The notes under the pieces are model-generated. The model did no database searches. It was not told the origin of the DNA and was given only the letters and a program-made list of their open reading frames with translations. Below, in pieces: positions 1-9,383 of a stretch of 64,000 nucleotides of DNA; within the stretch, counting starts at the first letter, position 1; every line of letters begins with the position of its first letter. The stretch comes from Pseudomonas pseudonitroreducens (lineage in GTDB: Bacteria; Pseudomonadota; Gammaproteobacteria; Pseudomonadales; Pseudomonadaceae), in the NCBI RefSeq assembly GCF_021603645.1, contig NZ_BQHJ01000012.1, positions 124,001-188,000 of the forward strand, in the 5' to 3' direction. Both the position numbers and the translations under genes were made by a program.

Positions 1-49
1 TCTCCCGAGGGTTGGTCCGTTTTTTTATGCCCGCACGGAGCGCTTTTTT

Positions 50-142
50 GTAGGAGCGAGGGGGGACGCCTTCGTTATTGCTTGCGAACGGATCTACCGG
101 CGACTCCGGCGCTGGGCGATTCGCGAGCAAGCTCGCTCCTAC
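50..142. repeat. REP doublet, family B (degenerate left arm)
   Basis: The left arm begins GTAGGAGCGAGGGGGACGCC and the right arm is the inverted form ending in GCGAGCAAGCTCGCTCCTAC. The same architecture, including the odd GGGGGACGCC arm, recurs at 41371-41463 and 48621-48705. It is an intergenic palindromic element, probably mobilised in trans by the RAYT encoded at 9384-9863. Apart from this and the next doublet, I see nothing else in the first 258 bases. Confidence 0.85.
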
Positions 143-166
143 AGGGAGATCCATTGCGAGCCCTCT

Positions 167-248
167 GTAGGAGCGGACTCCGTCCGCGATCGACTCCCGG
201 CAACTCCGAGCTGGCCGGTGGCACATCGCGGACGGAGTCCGCTCCTAC
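167..248. repeat. REP doublet, family A
   Basis: Two inverted arms, GTAGGAGCGGACTCCGTCCG and its reverse complement, flank a spacer of about 35 bp. The whole unit, spacer included, is nearly identical to 44050-44131. It lies just downstream of the AEC transporter stop codon. Confidence 0.9.
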
Positions 249-258
249 CCAAAGGCTG

Positions 259-1194
259 CTAGCGGGCGATCCACAGCAGGCACAGTGACAGCGTCACCAG
301 CGAGCCGAGGGTAGACAGCAGGATGCTCCGCGACACCACCGCCGCCTCGCGCTGGTAGTACTCGGCGAGCATGAACGGCCCGGTGCCGGTGGGCAGCGCG
401 CTGAGCAGCAGCGCGGAATCGGCCCACAGCGGCGGCAGGTCGAAGACCCGGTAGGCGAGGAAGCCGGTGAGCAGCGGCTGGCCGACCAGCTTGATCGCCA
501 CCAGCGGCCAGGCGCCGACCTGCTCGCCTCGCACTTCCTGCTTCTGCGCCAGGAACAAGCCGAGCGATACCAGAGCACAGGGCGTCGTCGCGGCGGCGAG
601 CATGTCGAGGAAATGCAGCAGCGGAGCGGGCAGGCCGATGCCGGTCAGGGCCCACAGGCCACCGATAATCGGGGACACCACCAGCGGGTTCTTGCCCAGC
701 GCCTTGGTTACCACCCACACGGCGCGGCCGATGTGTTTCTCCTCCTGCAGGCCGACCTCGATGCACACCACCGAGATGGCGAACAGCACGCAGACCACCA
801 GCAACGAGGCGATCAACGCCGGCTCCAGGCCATCCTGGCCGAACACCAGCAGGCACAGCGGAATGCCCATGTAGCCGGTGTTGGCGTAGGACGCGCTGAG
901 CCCGTCGATGCTCGCCGCCGGAAGCGGGCGGCCCTGCAGCAGGCGCCAGACGAGAGTGGCGAAGAACACCAGCAGGCAACCGCCGGTGAAGGCGGCGAGG
1001 AACCCCGGCTGCCAGATTTCCGCCCAGGTCGCGGTGGCGGTGACCTTGAACAGCAGCGCCGGCAGGCACAGCCAGACCACCAGCTTGTTCACCTCCGACG
1101 CTGCCTGCGGGCCGAGGCGGTTGCTGCGCCGGCACAGCCAGCCGACCAGGATCAGCGCGAAGATCGGCAGGACGACGGCGAACACGGTGTGCAT
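259..1194 (-). CDS. AEC (auxin efflux carrier) family transporter
   Basis: This 311-residue inner-membrane protein has about ten hydrophobic segments arranged as in the AEC family, with a family-typical NTGYMGIPL stretch mid-protein and LSALPTGTGPFMLAEYY near the C terminus. Such carriers move small organic anions, for example malate or malonate; the substrate here cannot be read from sequence. I chose the internal ATG (MHTVFAVVLP) because the first membrane helix begins there, whereas the 21 residues before it are polar and run back across the divergent promoter region. It is divergent from a LysR regulator 101 bp away, which probably controls it. Confidence 0.85.
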   Translation of the reverse strand: MHTVFAVVLPIFALILVGWLCRRSNRLGPQAASEVNKLVVWLCLPALLFKVTATATWAEIWQPGFLAAFTGGCLLVFFATLVWRLLQGRPLPAASIDGLSASYANTGYMGIPLCLLVFGQDGLEPALIASLLVVCVLFAISVVCIEVGLQEEKHIGRAVWVVTKALGKNPLVVSPIIGGLWALTGIGLPAPLLHFLDMLAAATTPCALVSLGLFLAQKQEVRGEQVGAWPLVAIKLVGQPLLTGFLAYRVFDLPPLWADSALLLSALPTGTGPFMLAEYYQREAAVVSRSILLSTLGSLVTLSLCLLWIAR

Positions 1195-1295
1195 GGCAAA
1201 GAACCTGGAAAGCGGGAGCGGCAGGCGAGCATAGGGTTGCCAATCGATACCGTCCAATGCTTACTAGAGCGTCAATCCATACCCTTTGCGTATCG
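1195..1295. promoter_or_regulatory. divergent AEC/LysR control region
   Basis: The 101 bp between the two divergent starts must hold both promoters. ATCGAT occurs near 1245 and again near 1291, and imperfect AGGGTTG/CATACCC arms flank the centre, compatible with a LysR T-N11-A operator. No base-perfect operator is visible. Confidence 0.4.
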
Positions 1296-2177
1296 ATGAT
1301 CGACTTCCGTCAGCTGCGTTACTTCCTCGCCCTTACCGAGCACCTGCACTTCGGACGCGCCGCCGAAGCACTGCACATCACCCAGCCGCCGTTGAGCCGG
1401 CAGATTGCCGCACTCGAGGAAGAACTGGGCACGCCGCTGTTCGCCCGGCATTCCCGCTCGGTGGAACTGACCGCCGCCGGCCGCGACTTCCAGCAGCACG
1501 CTCGCGCCCTGCTGTCGGGCCTGGATCTCGCCGTGCGTGCCGCCCGTGCCACGGCGCGCGGAGAGCGTGGCGAGTTGCGCATCGGCTTCACCATGCTCGC
1601 CGCCTGGACGCTGCTGCCGCGCCTGCTGAAGACCTTCGCCGATGGCCACCCGGCAGTGAAACTGGTGCTCAACGAAGTCCTGCCACGCGACCTCGGCCCG
1701 GCCCTGGACAACGGCGAAGTGGACGTTGCCCTGACCTTCCCCGAACGCGAACCGCACCAGCGCCTCTACCGCACGCTGCAAAGCGAGCCGCTGTGCGCGG
1801 TGCTGCCGGCGGATCATCCGCTGGCGCAGGAAGCCGAACTGGACGTGGCGAAACTGGCCGGCGAACCCTTCATCACCTTCCCGCCCGCAACCGCACCGGC
1901 GCTGCACGAGTCGGTGATGGACTGCTGTCGCCAGCATGGATTCGCCCCGTCAGTGCGCATGGAAACGCACCTGCAGCAGACCATCGTCAACCTGGTGGCC
2001 GAGGGGCTTGGGGTGTCCCTGGTGCCGGATTCCATGCGGCGCATGCAACTGCCCGGCGTGGCCTTCCGCGCCATCGCGGGCTCGCCGCAAGTGGAGTACG
2101 GCGCGGCGTGGAGCCCGCACAACGACAACCCCTGCCTGGCGGCGTTTCTGCGCAGCGTGGGTGCGGTCGAAGCCTGA
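1296..2177 (+). CDS. LysR family transcriptional regulator
   Basis: 293 residues, the usual LTTR length. The N terminus (MIDFRQLRYFLALTEHLHF) leads into a winged helix-turn-helix at roughly residues 17-45 with the ITQPPLSRQI recognition segment. An effector-binding periplasmic-binding-protein-like domain follows from about residue 90. The ATG at 1296 is the conserved family start; the longer frame from 1257 adds 13 non-conserved residues. It is divergent from the AEC transporter, so autoregulation plus control of that transporter is the natural inference. Confidence 0.88.
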   Translation: MIDFRQLRYFLALTEHLHFGRAAEALHITQPPLSRQIAALEEELGTPLFARHSRSVELTAAGRDFQQHARALLSGLDLAVRAARATARGERGELRIGFTMLAAWTLLPRLLKTFADGHPAVKLVLNEVLPRDLGPALDNGEVDVALTFPEREPHQRLYRTLQSEPLCAVLPADHPLAQEAELDVAKLAGEPFITFPPATAPALHESVMDCCRQHGFAPSVRMETHLQQTIVNLVAEGLGVSLVPDSMRRMQLPGVAFRAIAGSPQVEYGAAWSPHNDNPCLAAFLRSVGAVEA

Positions 2178-2180
2178 GAT

Positions 2181-2251
2181 GTAGGGCGCATAACGCCTGC
2201 GGCGTTATCCGCCGCCATGGCGGATAACCCGTTCCGGGTTATGCGCCCTAC
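2181..2251. repeat. intergenic palindromic repeat, GTAGGGCGCATAACGC family
   Basis: Starts GTAGGGCGCATAACGC and ends GTTATGCGCCCTAC, with nested GCGTTATCCGC/GCGGATAAC arms. A diverged relative is at 34842-34919. This is a second palindrome type, distinct from the GTAGGAGCG REPs, and lies between the convergent LysR and SDR genes. Confidence 0.75.
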
Positions 2252-2271
2252 GGTCGATAGAGTTCCACCCG

Positions 2272-2952
2272 CTAGACCCGCCCAGTCACCGGAATGCATG
2301 CGCCGGTGATGGCTGCCGCTGCATCCGAGGCCAGGAACAGCAAGGTCGCCGCCAACTGCTCCGGCCGCACCCAGCGGTCGAACTCGGCATCGGGCATGTC
2401 GGCACGGTTCTGCGGGGTGTCGATGATGCTGGGCATCAACGCATTAACGGTCATGTGTGCGTCCTTCAGCTCTTCCGCCAGCGCTTCGGTCAGGCGCATG
2501 ACGCCGGCCTTGGACGCCGCGTAGGCGCCCATGCCCAACGCGGCGCGATTGGCCGCCGCAGCGGCGATATTGAGGATGCGCCCGTGCCCACGGGCCTTCA
2601 GGTGGGCCAGCGCGGCCTGGCTGGAGACCACGGCAGTACGCAGGTTGATGCGGTACATCAGGTCCCAGGTGTCGACGTCGCCGTCGGCCAGGGTTTCCCA
2701 GTGGAAGCCGCCCGCCACGTTGATCAGTGCATCCAGGCCACCGAAATGCTCGTTGACCTGCTCCAGCGCTGCGCGGGCGGCCGCTGAATCGGTGAGATCG
2801 ATGCCGCCGATGGACAGCGCCCCGGCCTGTGGATAACGCGGCCCGACGGCACGATCGAGCAGGGCAACCTGCCAGCCGGCATCGGCGAACGCCTGGCCGA
2901 CCACGCTGCCCAGATGGCCGAAGCCGCCGGTGATGGCGACGATCCTGTTCAT
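2272..2952 (-). CDS. short-chain dehydrogenase/reductase (SDR)
   Basis: 226-residue classical SDR. The glycine-rich nucleotide motif TGGFGHLG is at residues 8-15, the NVAGG motif near 78-82 and the YAASK active-site pair at Y144/K148. The catalytic serine normally about 13 residues before the tyrosine is not there: the stretch reads NIAAAAANRAALGMGAY. Activity may therefore be altered. It is convergent with the LysR gene and upstream of adenine deaminase on the same strand, as I recall for PA0147-PA0148. The substrate is unknown. Confidence 0.85.
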   Translation of the reverse strand: MNRIVAITGGFGHLGSVVGQAFADAGWQVALLDRAVGPRYPQAGALSIGGIDLTDSAAARAALEQVNEHFGGLDALINVAGGFHWETLADGDVDTWDLMYRINLRTAVVSSQAALAHLKARGHGRILNIAAAAANRAALGMGAYAASKAGVMRLTEALAEELKDAHMTVNALMPSIIDTPQNRADMPDAEFDRWVRPEQLAATLLFLASDAAAAITGACIPVTGRV

Positions 2953-3172
2953 GGAATGCTTCCTCGCGATGAAGTGGGAGGCGCACTTATAGGGTTAGCA
3001 GGCGCGCCACGAAAGGTCGCGGGCGCCAGATGAGGGGACGGATCGGGACGGGGGATTTGCCGGCAGGCACGGTGCTCGGCACAGCCCTCGCCCTGACCCT
3101 GGCTGCGCGCCCCGCTCAGAGGGAGGGACCGTCTGCAGCCGGATGGCAGCACGGTGTCAGCCGGCACAATCG

Positions 3173-3210
3173 ACTCCCTCTCCCTTCGGGAGAGGGCTGG
3201 GGGTGAGGGG
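3173..3210. repeat. CCCTCTCCC/GGGAGAGGG palindromic repeat
   Basis: CCCTCTCCC and GGGAGAGGG pair around a UUCG-type loop, followed by the tail GGGGGTGAGGGG. This third repeat family recurs at 43910-44025 and inside xdhB at 55341-55499. It sits in the 292-bp gap between the SDR start and the adenine deaminase stop, in which I see no gene. Confidence 0.75.
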
Positions 3211-3244
3211 AACAGGCGCGCAGCGGAGCCAATCCCCCAAGCTC

Positions 3245-4219
<975 letters not shown>

Positions 4220-4394
4220 TCAGGCGCCGCCATTGGCACACAGGCGGTTCCGGCAAGCAATTGGCCGCGAGGGGGCAGGCCCCATCACGCAGTGGACAGA
4301 GATAATTCTGACGCAAAAGACAGATATCCGCGAAATCTTCCGACCGGCCTCCTTCCTAGAATCACGCTCCCCCCTTTCACGGTGGCCTGTCCCC

Positions 4395-4877
4395 ATGAAC
4401 AAGACACTGCTGGCGCTGCTGATGCCCCTGACCCTGGTCGCCTGCGACGGCTCCTCCTCCGATTCCCAGTACAACGAGTTGGTAACTCCCGCCTTCCTGC
4501 ACAACGTGCAGCGGATCGACCGCGACATGGAGAGCCTGGTCAACGGCGACTTCGACGCCGGCCAGGGCGCCAGCGCTGCGCGGCGGGTGGAGAACCCCGC
4601 GAGCCACATCGCCGAACTCGAACACGACCTCAATCAGGTGCAGCAACTGCGCCACAGCGAGGATGCCAGCCGCTTTGCCAGCAGCCTGTCGCGCTACTAC
4701 GAACTGCAGATCGGCTATTACCAGCAGCTCAAGCGCTACGCGGAAACCGCCGACAAGGCCAGGAAGGAGGCCCTCGCGCAGGAACTCAACGTCGCTTACC
4801 AGGCGTTGCGCGTGCTGCCCGACCAGGTGCTGGCGGCGCAGAAGCAGTTCGTCGAGCGCGCCGACCTGCCCCACTGA
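4395..4877 (+). CDS. putative lipoprotein of unknown function
   Basis: 160 residues. A short signal peptide ends in lipobox LVAC with the acylated cysteine at position 17. Aspartate at +2 is the classical inner-membrane retention signal. The mature part is mainly helical and charged, with no domain I recognise. The ATG at 4395 is chosen because it begins the signal peptide. It precedes the ChaA-like antiporter by about 100 bp on the same strand. Confidence 0.7.
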   Translation: MNKTLLALLMPLTLVACDGSSSDSQYNELVTPAFLHNVQRIDRDMESLVNGDFDAGQGASAARRVENPASHIAELEHDLNQVQQLRHSEDASRFASSLSRYYELQIGYYQQLKRYAETADKARKEALAQELNVAYQALRVLPDQVLAAQKQFVERADLPH

Positions 4878-4976
4878 CCGTAAGGGCTGGCCAGGCGCCG
4901 CGGCGCTCGCTGGTGCGTCTCCTGTGCATTGCCTAAGATGGCGCACTCGCCTCTTACGGAATGGACATCCCCCTCG

Positions 4977-6059
4977 ATGCTGCGCGCGCTCAAAGAAGAA
5001 AAATTCCTCCTCCTCGCCCTGCTGGTGGCGATCGCGGTGTATCCGCTGGAGCACAGCCTGCTGGGCGGCGGCAAGATGCTCGCGGGGATCGCCGCGACTG
5101 CGCTGCTGGCGGTGATCATCGGCGTCTCGCTGCGCGTCGCGCACCACGCCGAAATCCTCGCGGAAAAGGTCGGCGAGCCCTACGGCACCATGATCCTCAC
5201 CCTGGCGGCGGTGCTCGTGGAGGTGGTGATCCTGGCGATCATGATGGGCCACAACCACTCCCCGACGCTGGCCCGCGACACCATCTACGCCGCAGTGATG
5301 CTCGACATGAACGGCATCCTCGGCCTGGCCGCACTGCTTGGTGGCCTCAAGCACGGCGAGCAGTCGTACAACGACGACTCGGGCAAGACCTACGTGACCA
5401 TGATCCTCACCGCCGTGGGCATCTCCATGGTGGTCCCGGAGCTGATCCCGGCCGAGCAGTGGAAGCTCTACTCATTCTTCACCATCGGCTGCATGGTCAT
5501 GCTCTACGCGCTGTTCCTGCGCATGCAGACCGGCCAGCACAGCTACTTCTTCAGCTACAACTACGCCACCCACGGCGAGCACGCCGAAGGCCACGAGGCG
5601 CCGGGCAACAGCAAGCAGTCCATGGCCCTGCTGGTGGTCGGCGTGGTGCTGATCGGCGCACTCGCGGAAGTGATGTCCAAGGCCCTCGACGTGGGCCTGG
5701 AAGGCAGCGGCGTGCCGCCCATCGTACCGGCGCTGCTGGTGGCGGCGATCTCCGCCAGCCCGGAAATCCTCACGGCTCTGCGCGCGGCCATGGCCAATCG
5801 CATGCAACCGGTGGTCAACATCGCTTTGGGAGCCTCGCTCTCGACCGTCATCCTCACCGTCCCGGTGATCGAGGCGCTGGCGCTGTTCAAGGGCCAACCG
5901 ATCCAGATGGCGATGACCCCGCTGCAGACCGGCATGATGTTCATCACCCTGATGGTCGCCGGCTACAACCTGCATGACGGCAAGACCAACGCCATCGAAG
6001 GCATGACCCACTTCGTGCTGTTCGCCACCTTCCTGATGCTGTCGTTCATGGGACTCTGA
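4977..6059 (+). CDS. ChaA-like calcium/sodium:proton antiporter (CaCA family)
   Basis: About 360 residues with ten to eleven hydrophobic segments. Two family repeats are visible: GEPYGTMILTLAAVLVEVVI and the second-half SASPEILTALRAAM, which carry the acidic residues that bind cations in CaCA exchangers. Sequence resembles E. coli ChaA, including a His/Glu-rich cytosolic loop in the middle (THGEHAEGHEA). The start is uncertain: ATG at 4938 would add 13 residues, but MLRALKEEKF matches the usual N terminus. It ends 2 bp before the next gene, so the two are probably cotranscribed. Confidence 0.85.
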   Translation: MLRALKEEKFLLLALLVAIAVYPLEHSLLGGGKMLAGIAATALLAVIIGVSLRVAHHAEILAEKVGEPYGTMILTLAAVLVEVVILAIMMGHNHSPTLARDTIYAAVMLDMNGILGLAALLGGLKHGEQSYNDDSGKTYVTMILTAVGISMVVPELIPAEQWKLYSFFTIGCMVMLYALFLRMQTGQHSYFFSYNYATHGEHAEGHEAPGNSKQSMALLVVGVVLIGALAEVMSKALDVGLEGSGVPPIVPALLVAAISASPEILTALRAAMANRMQPVVNIALGASLSTVILTVPVIEALALFKGQPIQMAMTPLQTGMMFITLMVAGYNLHDGKTNAIEGMTHFVLFATFLMLSFMGL

Positions 6060-6061
6060 CC

Positions 6062-6565
6062 ATGCTCAAGATCTACCTCGCCGGCCCCGATGTATTCCGC
6101 CCCGACGCCTTCGCCCAGGGCGAGCGGCTCAAGGCGCTGTGCGCCGAGTTCGGCCTGCAGGGCCTCTACCCGCTCGATCACTCGGTGCCCGACGACATCG
6201 CCAACCCGTCGGAGCAGGCTCTGTGGATCTACCAGGCCAACCTCAACCTGATCGCCGACGCGGACGCGGTGCTGGCCAACCTCAATCCCTTCCGTGGTGC
6301 CGAGCCGGACAGCGGCACGGCCTTCGAGCTGGGCTACGCCGCCGCGATGGGCAAGCCGCTGTATGGCTATATCGAGGAAGGCGGCAATTGCGCGCAGCGC
6401 CTGCCCTGCGAGTGGCTGGGCGAGGAGCCCGGGCGTGACCGCGAGGGCAACCAGATCGAAAGCTTCGGCCTGCCGCTGAACCTGATGCTCGGCGTCCCCG
6501 TGCAGATCGCCGTGGGCGGGGCGCGAGAAGCACTGGAGCTGCTACGGGAAGAATTGCTTTCGTAG
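6062..6565 (+). CDS. nucleoside 2-deoxyribosyltransferase
   Basis: 167 residues, typical length. Transfers 2-deoxyribose between nucleobases (purine/pyrimidine salvage). The N-terminal strand KIYLAGPDVF and the active-site segment DSGTAFELGYA, with E89 as the likely nucleophile and D83 beside it, define the family. The ATG follows the antiporter stop by 2 bp. The TAG stop codon is formed by the first bases of the REP element starting at 6562, so the protein's C-terminal end appears set by a repeat insertion. Confidence 0.87.
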   Translation: MLKIYLAGPDVFRPDAFAQGERLKALCAEFGLQGLYPLDHSVPDDIANPSEQALWIYQANLNLIADADAVLANLNPFRGAEPDSGTAFELGYAAAMGKPLYGYIEEGGNCAQRLPCEWLGEEPGRDREGNQIESFGLPLNLMLGVPVQIAVGGAREALELLREELLS

Positions 6566-6632
6566 GAGCGGACTCCGTCCGCGATTGGTCCGCATCGCGC
6601 CGAATACCATCGCGGACGGAGTCCGCTCCTAC
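6562..6632. repeat. REP doublet, family A
   Basis: GTAGGAGCGGACTCCGTCCG and its inverse enclose a short spacer. Its first bases overlap and supply the stop codon of the deoxyribosyltransferase gene. Confidence 0.9.
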
Positions 6633-6660
6633 GCCCTGTGCTGCAACGGCAAATTGGCAG

Positions 6661-6695
6661 CAACAAAAAACGCGCCCTGGGGCGCGTTTTTGTTG
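6661..6695. terminator. bidirectional rho-independent terminator
   Basis: AAAAAACGCGCC-CTGG-GGCGCGTTTTT, a GC stem with A/T runs on both sides, between the convergent deoxyribosyltransferase and tonB1 genes. Confidence 0.9.
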
Positions 6696-6710
6696 GGCTC
6701 GCAAAGGCTG

Positions 6711-7733
6711 TCAGCGACGGCCCTCGAGCTTGAAGAAGAACACCTTGGTCGCCTGGCGGGCGACGATCCGGCCACCGCTGACGCGTGGCTCGAAGCGCCA
6801 CTTGTCCATGGCATCGCGCACGGCGTTGTCGAACATCCGCGGCGGCGAGGACTCCAGCACCTGGATGTCGGCGATGCGGCCATCGCTGGTAATGGTGAAC
6901 AGCACCTTCACCCGGCCTTCGATGCCACGGTTCAGCGCCATGCGCGGATAGACCGGCGGATCCATGCGCAGCGGCTTGATGTCGCTGTCGTTCAGGCTGC
7001 CGGTAGGCAGGCCGGCGGGCCCTTGCGATCCGGTCGGCGCGGCCTGGGCGCCCTGGGTGAACTGACCGACGGTCGGTGCGGCGGGCGGCGGCGGGGCGGC
7101 CGGAGTCGGCGGCGCGGCGGCTTCCTCGGCGGGCTCGGGGTCAGGCTCGGGCTTGGGTTTCGGCTTGGGCTTGGGCGAAACCTTGGGCACGGCCTTCTCG
7201 GGCGGCTTGGGTTTGGGCTTGGGCTTCTCCACCGGTTTGGGCGGCTCGATCGGTTTCGGCGGCTCGGGCTCCGGCGGCGGCGGAGTCGGCGCGGCGGCCG
7301 GAGGCTGCTGCACCTCGGGCTTGGGCGGCAGGGTGACGACGCTTACCTGCATGGCCTTGGGCATCTCGCCGGCACCCAGATTCAGCTCGGCCGGAGTCGG
7401 CATCACCCAGACCAGCGCGGCAACGATTGCCACGTGCATGGCGATCGCCAGGCCGGAGGACTTCCACCAGCCCCCCGGAGGCGGCGGCTGCTCGCCATCC
7501 TCCACGCCTTCAACCGGCGTGGCATAGGGAATCAGGACCTCTTCGGGAACCACTTCTTCGTCACGGCGGGGGCCCGCACAACTGACGAGTCGCAGGGTGG
7601 CCTCATTGACGCGCTGAGCGTTCACGCTGGGCAAATGGGCGCCGTCATCCGCCTTGGCGGAAGTGAACAGCTGTTCCTCAGCGTCCACGGCAGGACCGGG
7701 GTCCGCCGCTTTGCGCGGTTGAGATAACGACAT
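6711..7733 (-). CDS. tonB1: energy transducer TonB1
   Basis: 340 residues. Couples the proton motive force, via ExbB/ExbD, to outer-membrane siderophore receptors. A cytosolic N-terminal extension of about 90 residues, characteristic of P. aeruginosa-type TonB1, precedes one membrane helix (about 92-111) containing H100. A long Pro/Lys spacer (about 138-230, PKPKPKP and PEPEPP repeats) spans the periplasm. The C-terminal TonB domain contains VYPRMALNRGIEGRVKV. No exbBD lies beside it; a set accompanies tonB2 at 42.6 kb. A Fur box lies about 40 bp upstream, so iron repression is expected. Confidence 0.95.
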   Translation of the reverse strand: MSLSQPRKAADPGPAVDAEEQLFTSAKADDGAHLPSVNAQRVNEATLRLVSCAGPRRDEEVVPEEVLIPYATPVEGVEDGEQPPPPGGWWKSSGLAIAMHVAIVAALVWVMPTPAELNLGAGEMPKAMQVSVVTLPPKPEVQQPPAAAPTPPPPEPEPPKPIEPPKPVEKPKPKPKPPEKAVPKVSPKPKPKPKPEPDPEPAEEAAAPPTPAAPPPPAAPTVGQFTQGAQAAPTGSQGPAGLPTGSLNDSDIKPLRMDPPVYPRMALNRGIEGRVKVLFTITSDGRIADIQVLESSPPRMFDNAVRDAMDKWRFEPRVSGGRIVARQATKVFFFKLEGRR

Positions 7734-7773
7734 GAGAAAGCCTGCGGGAAGAGTTCACGAAGCAGTATCTGCT

Positions 7774-7792
7774 GATAATTATTATCATTCAC
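7774..7792 (-). promoter_or_regulatory. Fur box upstream of tonB1
   Basis: On the minus strand AATGATAATAATTATC matches 15 of 16 bases of the Fur consensus core AATGATAATCATTATC. It is centred about 50 bp before the tonB1 ATG. Confidence 0.88.
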
Positions 7793-7818
7793 TAGTTCCG
7801 CGAGGGCAACCTTCTCTG

Positions 7819-8781
7819 TCAGATCGGTGCGCTGGCACAACGCAGAAGGCCGTCCTGCAGGGCCTGTGGATCAAGCTCGGCAGCCAGGATCAGCTCGATC
7901 CGGCTGTCCTTGCGCCAGGCGCTGGGCGTCCACGGAGCCGGACCAACGGTACGGTTACAGGCCAGCCAGGCGTCCTCGCCGTGGACCACAGCCTTGGCCC
8001 GCAACAAGCCGGGAAGCCCGCCCAACCAGGCGTCCAGCTCGGCCGTGCGGAAGCGCCAGTCACGCTGGAAACGCCAGCCGACCGCCTGTCGGCCATCTTC
8101 AACGCGTACCTGGCGCAATGGTGATTCGCGGCGCAACAGCATCGCAGGTTCGGCGCTCGAGGCAGGCTGCGGCAAATCAGCGCCCGCCGCATCGACCGCT
8201 TCCCTCGGCAGCTCGCTCAGCGACAGGCGGCCCTGGGTCGTCCAGCGCAATGACACGGCCGGCCAGCGCGCCGCCAAGGCCGAACGCGCTGCGTCATCCA
8301 GCGCTTCGGACTTGTTCAGCAACAGCATCGTCGCCTCGCCCAGCGCCAGCTGCTGTGCCTCAGGCAAGGGTTGCCCGGCGGCCAGCGCGGCGGCATCGAG
8401 CACCATGACCAGCGGTTGCACGGCCAGCACGCCCAGCCAGGGAGCGGTGCGCAGTTGTGCGAGCAGTTGCGCGGGATGGCCGAGGCCGGACGGCTCGATG
8501 AACAGGCGCTGCGGCCTGGCCTTGCGCAGCAGGCGAGCGAGGCCGACCTGGAAGGGCGCGCCATTCACACAGCACAGGCAGCCGCCGGCCACTTCGCCCA
8601 GGGCAACGCCGTCTTCGTCGCGGGACAACAGCGCGGCATCCAGGCCGACCTGGCCGAATTCGTTGACCAGCACGGCCCAGCGCTCCCCCGCCGGGCGTTG
8701 CGCCAGCAAGGACTGCAGCAGGCTGGTCTTGCCGGCCCCGAGGGGGCCGGCGATGAGATGAGTCGGGATCTGCTTCAACAT
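7819..8781 (-). CDS. CobW-family (G3E) GTPase
   Basis: 320 residues. The P-loop GPLGAGKTS is at 12-20 and the metal-binding GCLCC motif (C68, C70, C71) marks the COG0523 metallochaperone/insertase group. The C-terminal CobW_C domain is shorter than in the second copy at 9961. It lies 85 bp upstream of tonB1 on the same strand, with the tonB1 Fur box in between, so tonB1 has its own promoter. The metal and client are unknown; I see no Zur box just upstream. Confidence 0.87.
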   Translation of the reverse strand: MLKQIPTHLIAGPLGAGKTSLLQSLLAQRPAGERWAVLVNEFGQVGLDAALLSRDEDGVALGEVAGGCLCCVNGAPFQVGLARLLRKARPQRLFIEPSGLGHPAQLLAQLRTAPWLGVLAVQPLVMVLDAAALAAGQPLPEAQQLALGEATMLLLNKSEALDDAARSALAARWPAVSLRWTTQGRLSLSELPREAVDAAGADLPQPASSAEPAMLLRRESPLRQVRVEDGRQAVGWRFQRDWRFRTAELDAWLGGLPGLLRAKAVVHGEDAWLACNRTVGPAPWTPSAWRKDSRIELILAAELDPQALQDGLLRCASAPI

Positions 8782-8858
8782 TCGCCCATGGTGCCGCCTG
8801 ACGCTCGCCGGGAAAAGCGCTAGAGTCGCGGCTTCGTCACTCCACGCCCGGATCGATC

Positions 8859-9215
8859 ATGCGCCTGTTGCTGCCTCTCGCCCTCGCTTGCCTGCCCCTT
8901 CTCGCCCACGGCGAAGCCTGCGTGGTGCACACCCAGGGCAAGGACATCGACGTGAAGGTCTGCCAGCAGAACCGCACCATCCCGGAAAAACTCTTCCGCG
9001 AGGGCTTCTGCCAGCCGCAGCTGAAGGACCAGAAGGTCGAGGTGACCTACGCCGAAAACTGCCCCAGTGGCGCCTTTGGCGTCTGCGAAAACGCCCAGAC
9101 CCAGGGCGTTGCCTATCGCCAGGACATCCACTATTACGGCGTTGCCAGCGACGCACGAATCCTTCAGCCGTTCTGCGAGAACCAGAGCAAGGGCCACTGG
9201 CGCAAAGCGCAGTAA
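8859..9215 (+). CDS. small secreted cysteine-rich protein, unknown function
   Basis: 118 residues. A signal peptide (MRLLLPLALACLPLLAHG) precedes a mature domain with six cysteines at 21, 35, 51, 68, 76 and 106, enough for three disulfides in the periplasm. No enzyme motif recognised. It is divergent from the CobW gene and followed by a terminator hairpin. A homologue appears to be kept at this position in related Pseudomonas, from memory. Confidence 0.7.
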   Translation: MRLLLPLALACLPLLAHGEACVVHTQGKDIDVKVCQQNRTIPEKLFREGFCQPQLKDQKVEVTYAENCPSGAFGVCENAQTQGVAYRQDIHYYGVASDARILQPFCENQSKGHWRKAQ

Positions 9216-9309
9216 TGGTCATCGCCTTGTCACACGCTTCGGGCCTACTGTCCCCGGGTACCTCACACCCTCCCGGCACCCCACGCCGGGCATGATCTTG
9301 GTGAATTGG

Positions 9310-9338
9310 GCCGCTCTCCCCGGGCGGCCTGTTTTTTT
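9310..9338 (+). terminator. rho-independent terminator
   Basis: GGCCGC-N9-GCGGCC followed by TGTTTTTTT, about 95 bp after the small secreted protein gene. Confidence 0.8.
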
Positions 9339-9356
9339 GCCCGGGCGAAGCCTTGC

Positions 9357-9380
9357 GTAGGAGCGGACTCCGTCCGCGAT
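9357..9380. repeat. single REP, family A, 3' side of the RAYT gene
   Basis: GTAGGAGCGGACTCCGTCCG immediately after the RAYT stop codon (reading the gene on the minus strand). An inverted partner lies beyond the other end of the gene. Confidence 0.85.
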
Positions 9381-9383
9381 GAC

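Noticed and set aside
2829-2837. Other TTATCCACA words (for example inside the SDR, polA, xdhC and AraC genes)
   Set aside because: Isolated single occurrences inside coding sequence, expected by chance and codon use; not treated as DnaA sites.
6585-7727. 380-residue Gly/Arg/Leu-rich frame opposite tonB1
   Set aside because: Mirror of the Pro/Lys-rich TonB spacer; no independent evidence.
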